DNA of 64,000 nucleotides from Nocardia puris (lineage in GTDB: Bacteria; Actinomycetota; Actinomycetes; Mycobacteriales; Mycobacteriaceae): contig NZ_QNRE01000013.1 in NCBI RefSeq assembly GCF_003315035.1, forward strand, positions 149,900 to 213,899, given 5' to 3'. Both the position numbers and the translations under genes were made by a program. The notes beneath the pieces were generated by a model. That model made no database searches, was not told where the DNA came from, and was given only the letters and a program-made list of their open reading frames with translations. Below, piece by piece: positions 36,215-45,069 of the stretch; the stretch's first letter is position 1, and each line of letters opens with the position of its first letter.

Positions 36215-37717
36215 TCAGGGGCGCCCGGATTTGCGGAAGAACAACACGTGTTCGTGATCGATGAGCGGCATGGTCTTGCGGAGCTGGCGGATGCCCGCCG
36301 AGGGCAGATAGGTCAGGTTCGCGAACGACTGCGTGTTGCCGAACGCGGCGCGCAGCTTGTTCTCGGTCGCGAAGTTCGCCCCGTGCGCCGCCAGCACGCC
36401 GAAATCCAACGGCGCCAGCGGTTCGTCCAGGGTGGCCGGTCCGCTGGGGCGGCCGAGGGCGGCGTACTGGGTGGCGCGGCCCTGCTCGTAGCGGCACAGC
36501 TCGTAGGAGGTGTTCTCCGTGACGGTCACCGACACCACCGGCCACTGCCGCGAAAGACGCAGCGCCAGCGGATGTTTCCCCACGGGCGCGAGTTCCCAGT
36601 TCAGGCTCATCACGGTGACCCAGCCGCCGTAGGACATCTCGATGATCACCACATCGTCGCCGAGTGAGGGGGCGGTGTTGAAGTCGGCGCGGCCGATCAC
36701 CCAGTCCTCGTCGTCGGCGACGAGATAGGTGGAGCTGTCCACCAGCTCGATGTCGTCCTCGGCGTAGGCGGCCGCGACGGCCTCGCGCAGCTGGGCGATG
36801 GCGTCGCGGTCGGGACAGCGCACGGCGAGCGCACCGAAGGTGGGGCCGATCTCCAACGGCATCGACGGCGGCTCGGGGTCCTCGCCCGGCACGAGCGGGC
36901 GCAGGCCCACCAGGGCGAGCCGCCAGTTGATCTCCTCGACGGTGGACAGGTCGCCGGAGGTCTTGCGCAGGATCTGGGTCTGGGTGAGCCTGCCCGCCTG
37001 CTCGAGCGTGCGGCACTCCAGTTCGCGCAGCGCGTTCAGCGACTTCGGCGTGAGGTCGAGATCGCGGATTCCGCAGGCGCGCAAGCGGATCGACATACCG
37101 GTCGAGGTGTAGGCCGAGTAGCGCTCGCGATACATCGACAGCGCCTGCTTGCGGGAACGGCCGATCATCAAGGTGCGCAACAGCGTACTGAGGCTGGCCA
37201 GGTACTTGCCCGCCAGATCGGGATTGGCGGAGGCGAGTTCGGCGCGGATGCGCGCGGCGTCCTCGGCGGCGGCCACGGCGGCGTCCTGGTCGAGCCTGCC
37301 CAGCCACACGCCGCATTTGCCCAGACCGTCGGCGCACATGCCCGCGACCTGCGGAAAGGTCTGCGCCACTTCGCGATAGGCGTGGCATGCGTTGCGGATG
37401 GTGCTGGCCGCGAGTTCCCGGTGCCCGGTCTGGCGGGCGGCCTGCTCGAAGACGCGCAGCGCGTCCTGGAGTTCGCCCGCGAACCGCGCCGACACCTCGC
37501 CCTGGATCAGCCAGTGCAGCCGGATGCCCACGGACTCCTGCGCCGGGGCCAGCGCCTCGGTGGTGCGGTCGCGCGGCGCGCCGTTGGTCCTGGTCGCGAG
37601 CAGCGCCTTGGCGAGTTCGCCGAGCGAGGCGGCCAACCGCACCTCGGCCTCGAACGTCCGGTCCCGCGCCGCACTGCGATCCACCGCCACCTGGCGCTCG
37701 ATCGCGCTCAACTCCAT
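36215..37717 (-). CDS. Two-part uncharacterised protein with TPR-like N-terminus
   Basis: 500 residues from the ATG at 37717, behind GGGAG. Residues about 10-220 are helical and repeat-like (ALRVFEQAARQTGHRELAAS, then AAEDAARIRAELASANPDLA), as in TPR arrays. The C-terminal half (about 290-495) is a mixed alpha/beta region with acidic stretches (AAYAEDDIELVDSSTYLVAD) and a long aromatic-rich stretch, which I do not recognise. No signal peptide or membrane span. The function is unknown; it may be a scaffold or sensor. The full reading frame is intact. Confidence 0.75.
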   Translation of the reverse strand: MELSAIERQVAVDRSAARDRTFEAEVRLAASLGELAKALLATRTNGAPRDRTTEALAPAQESVGIRLHWLIQGEVSARFAGELQDALRVFEQAARQTGHRELAASTIRNACHAYREVAQTFPQVAGMCADGLGKCGVWLGRLDQDAAVAAAEDAARIRAELASANPDLAGKYLASLSTLLRTLMIGRSRKQALSMYRERYSAYTSTGMSIRLRACGIRDLDLTPKSLNALRELECRTLEQAGRLTQTQILRKTSGDLSTVEEINWRLALVGLRPLVPGEDPEPPSMPLEIGPTFGALAVRCPDRDAIAQLREAVAAAYAEDDIELVDSSTYLVADDEDWVIGRADFNTAPSLGDDVVIIEMSYGGWVTVMSLNWELAPVGKHPLALRLSRQWPVVSVTVTENTSYELCRYEQGRATQYAALGRPSGPATLDEPLAPLDFGVLAAHGANFATENKLRAAFGNTQSFANLTYLPSAGIRQLRKTMPLIDHEHVLFFRKSGRP

Positions 37718-37866
37718 CGCGATCCCAACTCCCGCATCACCTTCCACACGGTCGTCCACCGGCCGCGTCCGTCGCCGAGAGTCTGCCACACCCGCGCCCC
37801 CGACGCGCCCGCGTCGCACGGATCCGCTGGTGCATCACGTGCGCGGGACCCGAGGTGTGTTGTCCT

Positions 37867-38346
37867 TCACCCCACACGCACCGCGGTCAACCGCCATTTG
37901 CGCCCGGTGCGCACGACGCGGGCGGCGAGGGCGAAGCGGCGGTGGCCGCGTTCGTAGCCCGCGCAGATCTCGGCGATGCGGTCGTCGACCGGGATCGCGT
38001 CGACGCGGACCAGGACGGCGGTGCCCAGTTTGCGGCGGGCCTCGGGTTCGCTCGCGGCGAGCGTGCGGACGGCCGCGACCACGGCCGGCTCGGCCACCGT
38101 GGCGAGCTGGGCGGGTGGCCTGCGGCGGTCCAGCACCTCCAACAGCAGGCGAAGGGCCTGGACGGCGAAGGTGTGCGCGGCCGCGGCGTCTTCACGGTCG
38201 CGCTCCGGCCCGTGCGATTCCCGCAGGGCGATCCGCAACCCGTCACCGATCCGCGACGCTCCCCGCGAGCGCATCCGCCGCGGCGGCTCCCCCAGCGGCG
38301 GCTCGTTGCGCGGCACCGCCGAAAACACCTCGTCACACCCCGACAC
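37867..38346 (-). CDS. Rv3235-like small protein (DUF6459-type)
   Basis: 159 residues from a GTG at 38346. After a basic, disordered N-terminus (about 1-55) it has the segment ALRLLLEVLDRRRPPAQLAT, then VLVRVDAIPVDDRIAEICAG and a closing RFALAARVVRTGRKWRLTAV. This pattern is familiar from a family of mycobacterial and nocardial proteins usually near secA. The family's role is unknown; it likely adopts a small alpha/beta fold. The match is by memory of motifs, hence the moderate confidence. Confidence 0.7.
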   Translation of the reverse strand: MSGCDEVFSAVPRNEPPLGEPPRRMRSRGASRIGDGLRIALRESHGPERDREDAAAAHTFAVQALRLLLEVLDRRRPPAQLATVAEPAVVAAVRTLAASEPEARRKLGTAVLVRVDAIPVDDRIAEICAGYERGHRRFALAARVVRTGRKWRLTAVRVG

Positions 38347-38412
38347 CCGGCCCCCTCGACTCGAAACCCCTGACGAGAGGCCGATTCTGCCGATCCGTTC
38401 GCACCGGGCATG

Positions 38413-38426
38413 CGTAGTCCACTACG
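38413..38426. promoter_or_regulatory. Short palindrome in the region between 37867-gene and the flavoprotein gene
   Basis: CGTAGTCCACTACG (38413-38426) is a perfect five-base inverted repeat with a four-base centre. It lies 67 bases upstream of the left-pointing gene at 38346 and could be an operator. No T-run follows, so it is unlikely to be a terminator. The rest of the 280-base interval shows nothing else. Confidence 0.35.
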
Positions 38427-38628
38427 TGATTCCCCTCCGGCAAACCCACTCTTTGCAGGCAGAAAATCGGACACTCCGGCTGGAATCCGCCATCGACCTC
38501 GGCGTCGAGACCGACCGGTCACCTTGCGAGTAGTCGGTGTCGCCCCGGTGCCGTGGGCTGTTTCACTCGGCAGATCCATTCCGCACGTTGCCGGAAGCGC
38601 ACCAATTGCAGCACCTCACTCCGCGCGC

Positions 38629-39750
38629 TCACCCCTCCTCGACGCCCAGCACCTCGCGTCCGATGACGCCCGCCAGCACCTCGGTCGAATACGCCATGAG
38701 CTGGCCCGCTTCGGCGTCGCGGAGGTGGCGTTGGATGGGTGAGCGCTTCAGGTATCCCGAGGCTCCGCCGACGCGGACGCCGAGTTGGGCGACGTCGACG
38801 GCGACCTTGTTGGCCAGGTACTTGGCGCGGCCCATGGTGGGCAGCGCGGCGGGAATCGCGTTGTCCGCCAAGTCGAGTGCGCGCTCATAGAGGGCGTGGG
38901 CGGCGGCGAGGCGGGTCTGGACGTCGGCCACCTCGTACTGCACCCACTGCTGGTGAGCCAGTGGCGCGCCCAGGATCTCGCGCGACCGGGCGTGCTCGAC
39001 CAGGGCGTCGAGGGCCGCGTCGGCGATGCCGAGGGAGATCGCGGGCAGGCCCGCCGGGATTACCGCGAAATCGCCGGGACCCGGTCGCCTGCCGCGATAT
39101 TCGGCGCGCAGCACGGTCCGGTCGAACGACAGCAGTTGGCTGCGGGTGGCGCGCAGGCCGAGCGTGTCCCAGATCGGGATCACCGACACCGTGTCGTCGG
39201 GGACCACGCCGAAGAAGGTCGGCTGACCGTCGACAAGGGCGTTCACCAGCAGGTAATCCGCGATCTCCGCGCCGGAGACGAACCGCTTCGCCCCGGTCAG
39301 CGTCCAGCCGCCCGCGCCCGGCTCGGCCACCTGCTGCGGTTGCAGAAACCTGTTGCCGCTGGCCGGTTCGCTCAGCGCGTTGGCGAATCGCTTGCCCGCC
39401 AGGAACTCTTCGGCGAAGAACGAACCCATGGTCTCGGCGGTGATCTCCGCCAGCGCGACCCCCGCCCCCGCGTGCATGGTCCAGATGGTCGCGATCGACG
39501 GGTCGGCCGCGGCCAGCGTGCGCACCACCCAGCCGAACGCGCGATAGCTCAGCCCGGTGCCGCCGACCCGATCCGGCAGGACGGCGCGATCGAGCCCCGC
39601 CTCGTGCAGGGCCGCGAGGTGAGCCACGGGAATCTCCGCCCGCTCATCGAATTCGGCTGCGGTGGCGCGGAATTCGTCGGCCAACCGCGCCACGCGCGCG
39701 AGCGGCTCCCGTTCGTCGGCTCGGACCGGGAATTCGAAAGAATCGGTCAC
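38629..39750 (-). CDS. Acyl-CoA-dehydrogenase-like flavoprotein
   Basis: 373 residues from the GTG at 39750 (VTDSFEFPV). The acyl-CoA dehydrogenase fold is clear (LAALHEAGLDRAVLPDRVGG; SGAEIADYLLVNAL; AGLPAISLGIADAALDALVE). However, the usual TEPxxGSD is replaced by NALSEPASGNRF, and the C-terminal catalytic-Glu motif is missing, as in flavin-dependent monooxygenases and related FadE-like proteins. It may oxidise or hydroxylate a non-CoA substrate. It is the last gene of a left-pointing group with a P450, ferredoxin and DUF1254 protein. Confidence 0.85.
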   Translation of the reverse strand: MTDSFEFPVRADEREPLARVARLADEFRATAAEFDERAEIPVAHLAALHEAGLDRAVLPDRVGGTGLSYRAFGWVVRTLAAADPSIATIWTMHAGAGVALAEITAETMGSFFAEEFLAGKRFANALSEPASGNRFLQPQQVAEPGAGGWTLTGAKRFVSGAEIADYLLVNALVDGQPTFFGVVPDDTVSVIPIWDTLGLRATRSQLLSFDRTVLRAEYRGRRPGPGDFAVIPAGLPAISLGIADAALDALVEHARSREILGAPLAHQQWVQYEVADVQTRLAAAHALYERALDLADNAIPAALPTMGRAKYLANKVAVDVAQLGVRVGGASGYLKRSPIQRHLRDAEAGQLMAYSTEVLAGVIGREVLGVEEG

Positions 39751-39901
39751 GGTGAACACTCCGTTCACTGGATCGGCGGGACGTTGCCAGGGTAGGCGGC
39801 GCGTCGCGCGCGGGGGTCCGAAACGGGCTCGGCGGGCGGTAGCGGATGCCGCCCGATGTGGACCTCGCCGGGCGAACGCGCACCGCCACACCTCGCGGGC
39901 A

Positions 39902-41326
39902 TCAGATCGGCGTGACCGGCGGCAACCGCCACGTCCCCTCGATCGCCTCGGTGTGCGGCGCGTACATCCGCAGCGTCAGCGAGAACGCCCCCTCACGCGG
40001 GATCGGCAGCCAATTGCCCTGTGGCACAGCATCACCCGGGTCCTCGTGCTGGATCGCCAGCTCCACCGACCCGTCCGGTGCGGGCACCACGGGCACCTCG
40101 TGACCGATCGACTGGATACCCGCTGCGTTCGGCACCAGGCGGTCGTCGGCCCCGTACGCGGTGAGCGACCAGAACGCGTCGACGGGCGGCAGCGCGCCCG
40201 CCTCGAACCGCAGACGGAACCGGTTCGGCACACCGTCGGAATCGGCGTCCCCGAAGAAGGTCGGATAGATCGCATCCTGAGGAAGGTTGGCGCCCAAACC
40301 TTTTCGCGCGACAGCGGCGCGGTGCAGATACTCGGTGCCGTACACGCCGGTGCGCGGATCGAAGGACCACCCGTTCTCCAGCCGGGTCTGCGGATCGACG
40401 TAGACGCCGATGGTCTGGGTGGCGTCCCGCACCACCATGCGCAGATCCTCCTCGGTGAGTCCTTCGATCCGGCCGCCCGGTTCGACGCCGATCCTGGCGA
40501 AGCGCGCCATCGCGGGCGCGTCCACCGGCGCGGGCGGATCGGTGCTCATCCGCGCGCACAGGCGGTCGAAGAACTCGCGCGGGTCCATGCGCGCGACGCG
40601 CTCCGCCGGGGTCTCGTCGGTCGGCGGCGGAGCGGCGGTCGAGGCGGTCTCGCGCCCCGCGACCCAGTCGCTGAGCGTGGCCACCCGCATCTCCTGCTGG
40701 ATCGCGCGCACGGCGGCCACGTCGTCGGGCCCGTTCACCTGGATGCGGCCCAGCAGCCAGACCGTCGGGGTGGGCATCGGCAGCGGCGTGAGCCCGGCGG
40801 GCAGGTCGCCGGACCACCCCGGCCCGGTGATGACGTAGGTGTAGGGCGGCGTCGTGGTGCCCGGCTGCACCTGGGGACGCATGCCGCTCGGATTGTGCAC
40901 GGTGTTGGACCACGCGTCCATGAATTGCAGCAACCAGAACCGCCCCGGCTCCACCGCGGGCATCCGCACCACCACCGGCTCCTCGGAAAGATCCAGCCAC
41001 GCACTGGAATACAGCGTGTCGAGGTTCATTCGCACCACGTCGTGGCGTTCCGGGGTCGGCGGCGCGGTGGCGTGCCAGAGGCGATCGGCGGGCGCGACGG
41101 CGAGCGAGGCCGTGCGCGTGACGTCCATCAGGACGAAGGGGTACCCGAAGACGTAGGCGTCGTGGGCGATCGCCCGGAGTTCGCCAGAGGCCGCCGTGGT
41201 CGTCTGCTCGGCCCGTCCGCAGGCCCCGAGTCCTGCGGCCAGCGCCACGCCGGCCAAGCTCAGTACCGTCCGTCGCGCGATGCCGCGCCGCACGCCGGGG
41301 TCCGGATCACCTTCCCGCTCATTCAT
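39902..41326 (-). CDS. DUF1254/DUF1214 lipoprotein
   Basis: 474 residues. The N-terminus has a twin-arginine-like ARRTVLSLAGVALAAGLGAC with a lipobox Cys, so it is probably exported folded and lipid-anchored. DUF1254 follows (about 55-190: AHDAYVFGYPFVLMDVTRTA; DTLYSSAWLDLS) and then DUF1214 (about 330-460: LENGWSFDPRTGVYGTEYLH; FWSLTAYGADDRLVPN; GNWLPIP). The family is common in actinobacteria and has no established activity. It is 51 bases downstream of the ferredoxin gene in the same direction. Confidence 0.9.
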   Translation of the reverse strand: MNEREGDPDPGVRRGIARRTVLSLAGVALAAGLGACGRAEQTTTAASGELRAIAHDAYVFGYPFVLMDVTRTASLAVAPADRLWHATAPPTPERHDVVRMNLDTLYSSAWLDLSEEPVVVRMPAVEPGRFWLLQFMDAWSNTVHNPSGMRPQVQPGTTTPPYTYVITGPGWSGDLPAGLTPLPMPTPTVWLLGRIQVNGPDDVAAVRAIQQEMRVATLSDWVAGRETASTAAPPPTDETPAERVARMDPREFFDRLCARMSTDPPAPVDAPAMARFARIGVEPGGRIEGLTEEDLRMVVRDATQTIGVYVDPQTRLENGWSFDPRTGVYGTEYLHRAAVARKGLGANLPQDAIYPTFFGDADSDGVPNRFRLRFEAGALPPVDAFWSLTAYGADDRLVPNAAGIQSIGHEVPVVPAPDGSVELAIQHEDPGDAVPQGNWLPIPREGAFSLTLRMYAPHTEAIEGTWRLPPVTPI

Positions 41327-41377
41327 GTGCCCGCGAGTATAGCCACGAATTTGCCAGCGAACCGCGGTACGGGCGGA

Positions 41378-41569
41378 TCAGGGGTCGATCAGCAACGCTC
41401 GAACCGGACAACTGTCCACCGCGAGGTGTGCCAGGTCGGCGTCCGCGTCGGCGACCGGACCGGGGCTCGGCACCACCACGCCGTCGGGGCCGACGCGCAA
41501 CAGCTCGGGCGCCAGCGCCTCGCACATGCCGTGCCCCTCGCAGCGGTCCAGGTCGGCGAGCAGTCTCAC
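41378..41569 (-). CDS. [3Fe-4S]-type ferredoxin
   Basis: 63 residues, the normal size. Cluster ligands are Cys in DRCEGHGMCEALAP and in DSCPVRALLI, with the middle Cys position occupied by a non-Cys residue region typical of P450-partner 3Fe-4S ferredoxins. The GTG start overlaps the P450 stop (GTGA). It surely donates electrons to the P450 encoded just upstream. No reductase gene is present nearby, so a general ferredoxin reductase is needed. Confidence 0.92.
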   Translation of the reverse strand: MRLLADLDRCEGHGMCEALAPELLRVGPDGVVVPSPGPVADADADLAHLAVDSCPVRALLIDP

Positions 41570-43020
41570 GCGCGGATCCGTTCCAGCCGGAGGGGCAGTC
41601 CGTCGGCGGGTGTGGGCCCCGTGCCCGCCACCAGCGGGACGCGATAGCCGGACGGCACGGTCCAGCGATAGCGCAAGAGCATCTGGTGCATCACGGCTTT
41701 CACCGTCATCCCGCCGAAGTACAGGCCGATGCACTTGTGCGCGCCGCCGCCGAACGGCGCCCACGCGAAGCGGTGCGCTTTGTCCTCGCGGCGCTCGGGC
41801 GCGAACCGGCCGGGATCGAACGCGTGCGGGTCGCGCCAGTACTCCTCGGTGCGCATCATGGAGTACGGACCGCACAGCACCAGCGTCCCCTGCGGGACGT
41901 AGTGGCCCAGGATGTCGGTGTCGCGCAACGTTTCCCGCACCTGCTGCGCCACCGGCGCGTACATGCGCAGCGCCTCCTTGAACGCCATGTCCAGCGTGGG
42001 CAGCCGGTCCAGGTCGTCGTAATCCAGCGCGTCCTTGCCCAGGGCGCGCGATTCGGCGCGCAGCGTCTCCTGCCAGTCCGGGTGCCTGCCGAGTTCGTAG
42101 GCCAGCATGGAGGTGGCGATGGTGCTGGTGTCGTGCGCGGCCATCATCACGAAGATCATGTGCTGGACCACCTCGTCGTCGGTGAAGGCGTGCCCCTCCG
42201 CAGTGGTCGCCCGGCACAGCACGCTGAACAGGTCGGTGCCCGAACCCGCGCGCTTGGCGGGCAATTCGCGGCGGAAGTACTCCTCCAGCACCGCGCGCCC
42301 GCGCAGCCCACGGGACCAGACCCCGCCGGGCACGTTGGTGCGCACGATCGCGGCGCCACCGCGCACGGCGTCCTCGAAGGCGTGCCCGAGCCGGGCCCCT
42401 TCGGCGCCGAGTTCCGCGCCGGCGAACACTTCGGTGGCCTGTTCCAGCAGCAGCTTCTTGACTTCGGTGTAGACGGGGAAGTCCGAGGCGGGCCGCCACC
42501 GCGCGATGCCACGGCGCAGCAGCGGCGTGGTGAGGTCGAGGTAGCCCACGAGACGGGGACGGGTGAAGGCCTGCTGCATGATCCGGCGATGGAAGAGGTG
42601 CTCGTCGAAGTCGCGCAACAGCAGCCCGCCGCGGAAGAACGGGCCGATCAGGAACTCCCAGCCACGCTGCGCCGAGAACACCTTCTCCCGGTCCAGCAAC
42701 ACCACCTCGAACGCCTCCGGACCGACGACCACCACGGCGGGCCGCCCGAGCACACCCATCCAGCTGACCGGACCCAGTTCTTCGAAACGCCTGCGGGAGA
42801 ACGCGATCGGGTCGGCCAGCGTCTGCAAGGTGTAGCCGATGCCGGGCGGGCCGAAATCGCCGGGCGTCGGGCGCAACCCGCTTCCCGGCGGCGGATCGGC
42901 GAGCGGACGCGGCCGCACGGGGTAGCGCCCGACGACGCGGGCTCCCGCGCGCTGCACACGCCAGAAGAACCGGGTTCGCAGTTGCCTTGCGCCGTCGGCG
43001 ACCTGCTGGGGCGGGTGCAT
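41566..43020 (-). CDS. Cytochrome P450
   Basis: 484 residues from the ATG at 43020, behind AAGGGAG. I-helix motif AAHDTST, ExxR in FKEALRMYAP, and haem-binding FGGGAHKCIGLYFGG with the Cys ligand. It is longer than typical bacterial soluble P450s, because of an N-terminal extension of about 60 residues, and resembles the CYP136-type mycobacterial enzymes, which also lie next to a TetR gene. The substrate is unknown; hydrophobic molecules such as lipids are likely. A TetR gene lies divergent with strong palindromes between. Confidence 0.93.
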   Translation of the reverse strand: MHPPQQVADGARQLRTRFFWRVQRAGARVVGRYPVRPRPLADPPPGSGLRPTPGDFGPPGIGYTLQTLADPIAFSRRRFEELGPVSWMGVLGRPAVVVVGPEAFEVVLLDREKVFSAQRGWEFLIGPFFRGGLLLRDFDEHLFHRRIMQQAFTRPRLVGYLDLTTPLLRRGIARWRPASDFPVYTEVKKLLLEQATEVFAGAELGAEGARLGHAFEDAVRGGAAIVRTNVPGGVWSRGLRGRAVLEEYFRRELPAKRAGSGTDLFSVLCRATTAEGHAFTDDEVVQHMIFVMMAAHDTSTIATSMLAYELGRHPDWQETLRAESRALGKDALDYDDLDRLPTLDMAFKEALRMYAPVAQQVRETLRDTDILGHYVPQGTLVLCGPYSMMRTEEYWRDPHAFDPGRFAPERREDKAHRFAWAPFGGGAHKCIGLYFGGMTVKAVMHQMLLRYRWTVPSGYRVPLVAGTGPTPADGLPLRLERIRA

Positions 43021-43063
43021 GACCGTCTCCCTTCCGCGACTCTGCGTGTGATTCAGACCATAT

Positions 43064-43094
43064 CGGAAACGCGCGTTTCCGTAAACAGTTGTTT
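43064..43094. promoter_or_regulatory. TetR-type operator between P450 and tetR genes
   Basis: CGGAAACGCGCGTTTCCG (43064-43081) is a perfect 18-bp palindrome. Directly after it, AAACAGTTGTTT (43083-43094) repeats the AAAC/GTTT arms in imperfect form. It lies between the divergent P450 and TetR genes and almost certainly binds the TetR product. Confidence 0.75.
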
Positions 43095-43124
43095 CCCAAT
43101 TACGTCGTGTGAAAAACTGCGAGC

Positions 43125-43781
43125 GTGACCCGGGCATCCACCGGCACCTACCGAGGTGCCTCCACCGCCGAGCGCCGCGAGGACCGGCGCAGGCGCCTGC
43201 TCGACGCCGCACTCGACATCGTCGGCACCCACGGTCCGGCCGCGCTGACCGTGCGCGGGGTGTGCGAACAGGCCAAGGTGGGCCCGCGCTTCTTCTACGA
43301 GGCGTTCCCCGATCTGGACACCATGGCCTGCGACCTGCTGGTCGACGTGCAGACCTCGGCGCTCACCCGCGCCCGCCGCGCGGTCGCCGACACCCGCGGC
43401 GCGCCCGCCGACCGCATCCGCGCGGGCGTCGCGGCGCTGGTCACCGACCTCACCGACGACCCGCGCCGCGCCAAGGTGATGCTCGCCCAGACCTACGGCA
43501 GCGAGGCGCTGATGCGCACCCGGTTCGCCGGGATGCGCGAGGTGGCCACCACCATCATCGAGCAGACCCGGCTGGTGCTCGACCTGCCCGAGGGCCAGGA
43601 CACGGCGGTCGCGGCCACTTCCCAGCTCATCACCGGCGGCGCGGCCGAGTTGATGCTGGCGTGGCTGGACGGCGAGCTGCCCGTCGACCGCGACGGGCTG
43701 ATCGATCTGCTGGCCGAGTTCGCGATCGCGATGATCGACAGGTTGCCCGAGGTGGCGCGGCGCACCAGCGATCCGGCGTAG
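43125..43781 (+). CDS. TetR-family regulator of the P450 operon
   Basis: 218 residues from the GTG at 43125. The DNA-binding domain (about 20-70) has RLLDAALDIVGTHGPAALTV and GVCEQAKVGPRFFYEAFPDL. The ligand domain (about 80-205) is helical. It is divergent from the P450 and ferredoxin genes, and an 18-bp perfect palindrome lies between, so it is the likely repressor of both directions and would be released by the P450 substrate or product. This reading is inference from position and symmetry. Confidence 0.9.
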   Translation: MTRASTGTYRGASTAERREDRRRRLLDAALDIVGTHGPAALTVRGVCEQAKVGPRFFYEAFPDLDTMACDLLVDVQTSALTRARRAVADTRGAPADRIRAGVAALVTDLTDDPRRAKVMLAQTYGSEALMRTRFAGMREVATTIIEQTRLVLDLPEGQDTAVAATSQLITGGAAELMLAWLDGELPVDRDGLIDLLAEFAIAMIDRLPEVARRTSDPA

Positions 43782-44066
43782 CGGCGGCGGTCGAGAGCAA
43801 GGCGCCTCGAAAACCCTTTCGGCCGAACGCATCCCACCTGGTCACCGCCTCGGAATCATCGCGGCTTTATTTCCGATCGGTTGAAACATGGTGCGGCGGA
43901 ATGTCTTTCACCACACCCCGGTGATCAATCGGTAACGGCCACGTAGCCGAGCCGATACACTGATTTACAGGTCGGTCGTCCTCGGAAATGGCGCACCGGC
44001 CCCGGGTACACGATGTCCCCACACCCCAAGACCGGCTGTTCTCTTCTGAAGACGTTGGGAGGCACG

Positions 44067-44126
44067 ATGATCCACCAGCTCTACTGTCGCGCGTACCCGC
44101 GTCCCACCACCGGAGGTGCGGAATGA
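44067..44126 (+). CDS. 19-residue leader ORF coupled to the next gene
   Basis: ATG at 44067 preceded by a near-perfect ribosome site GGGAGG, encoding MIHQLYCRAYPRPTTGGAE and ending TGA at 44124-44126, which overlaps the ATG of the next gene (ATGA). So short a gene with so good a start and stop overlap is probably a translated leader that couples or attenuates translation of the 137-residue protein. It is too short for standard ORF calls. The 285 bases upstream (43782-44066) hold no other supported gene. Confidence 0.5.
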   Translation: MIHQLYCRAYPRPTTGGAE

Positions 44127-44536
44127 TCGAGAGCGCGTACGCGGCCGCGGCGCAGGACACCACCGGACCCCGCCTCGGCGACCCCGACACCCCGGGCAAC
44201 CTGCTGCCCGGCAACCGCATGTGGAGCGTGTCCGCGGTCGTCGTCGAGGCCGACGGGCCGAGCCCGCGCCACGGCGTGGTGGCGGGCGCCGACCTGGGCG
44301 ACGCCGCCGAGCAACTCTGTGAATACCTGCCCGAGGCGCACAGCGACGGCGACTACTACCTCGTCGCGCGGGAGGTGCCGCTCGTCACCCACGGCCCGCG
44401 CAGCGGCGGTCAGACACCGCGGCGCGCCTGGGTGAGCCCGATCCGCCGCGACGACGCGGGCCAGGCCACGTTCGGGCGCTGGATGCGCGCCGAGGAGCAT
44501 CCCCACTTCCGGCAGCACCCGCGCGTCACCAACTGA
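44123..44536 (+). CDS. Uncharacterised 137-residue protein
   Basis: Starts at the ATG 44123 that overlaps the leader ORF's stop and has GGAGG just upstream (44112-44116). Sequence MIESAYAAAAQDTTGPRLGD, then VSAVVVEADGPSPRHGVVAG and an acidic helix (GDAAEQLCEYLPEAHSDGDY). No signal or membrane segment. I do not recognise the family; it looks like a small soluble alpha/beta protein. Longer upstream frames are ruled out by the leader context. Its partner is unknown. Confidence 0.65.
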   Translation: MIESAYAAAAQDTTGPRLGDPDTPGNLLPGNRMWSVSAVVVEADGPSPRHGVVAGADLGDAAEQLCEYLPEAHSDGDYYLVAREVPLVTHGPRSGGQTPRRAWVSPIRRDDAGQATFGRWMRAEEHPHFRQHPRVTN

Positions 44537-44543
44537 GCGGGGC

Positions 44544-45044
44544 TCAGGCCGTGCTCCGCAGGCGGTGCTCGGCCACGTGCACGCGGTTCGCGCATCGCGT
44601 GGAGCAGTAGCGCCGCCTGCCGTTGCGGGAGGTGTCCACGTAGACGGTGTCGCAGCCCTCGCGCGCGCAGCGGCCCATGCGCCCGGCGTCCTCGCAGAAC
44701 AGCGACGCCAGTCCGGCCGCGGTGTAGGCCTTGACGCGCTCGTCCATCGGGGCATCCTCTCGTGCGTAGTGCAGATGCGGGGCGCGGCCGTCGTGGGTCG
44801 AGATGTAGGGCTGGCTCGTGGTCTCGGCCAGCAGTTCGTTGAGCGCGCGCACCGAAGGCCGCTCGAACACCTCGCGCAGCCGCGCGATCCAGCGGCGCAA
44901 CTCCGCGGACTGCGTCGCGTCGAGGGTGGTGATCGGCTTGTAGCCCGTCTCGATCAGCACCTCGCGCATATCCGTCCTCGGGTCGGCGTTGACCAGGAGC
45001 GCCGCGAGTTCGGCCGCCGTGCCGCCGTAAGGGTTGAAATGCAT
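44544..45044 (-). CDS. CGNR zinc-finger (ABATE-domain) protein
   Basis: 166 residues starting MHFNPYGGTAAELAALLVNA, the usual N-terminus of the family, with an ABATE domain to about 110 and a C-terminal CGNR zinc finger (about 118-155): GRCAREGCDTVYVDTSRNGR and RRYCSTRCANRVHVAEHR. The finger is thought to bind DNA, so it is probably a stress-responsive regulator. It is divergent from a small zinc-ribbon gene and near a CDF zinc exporter gene, but direct involvement in metal control is only inferred. Confidence 0.9.
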   Translation of the reverse strand: MHFNPYGGTAAELAALLVNADPRTDMREVLIETGYKPITTLDATQSAELRRWIARLREVFERPSVRALNELLAETTSQPYISTHDGRAPHLHYAREDAPMDERVKAYTAAGLASLFCEDAGRMGRCAREGCDTVYVDTSRNGRRRYCSTRCANRVHVAEHRLRSTA

Positions 45045-45069
45045 AAAGCCATTACATCAGGCTGGACGC

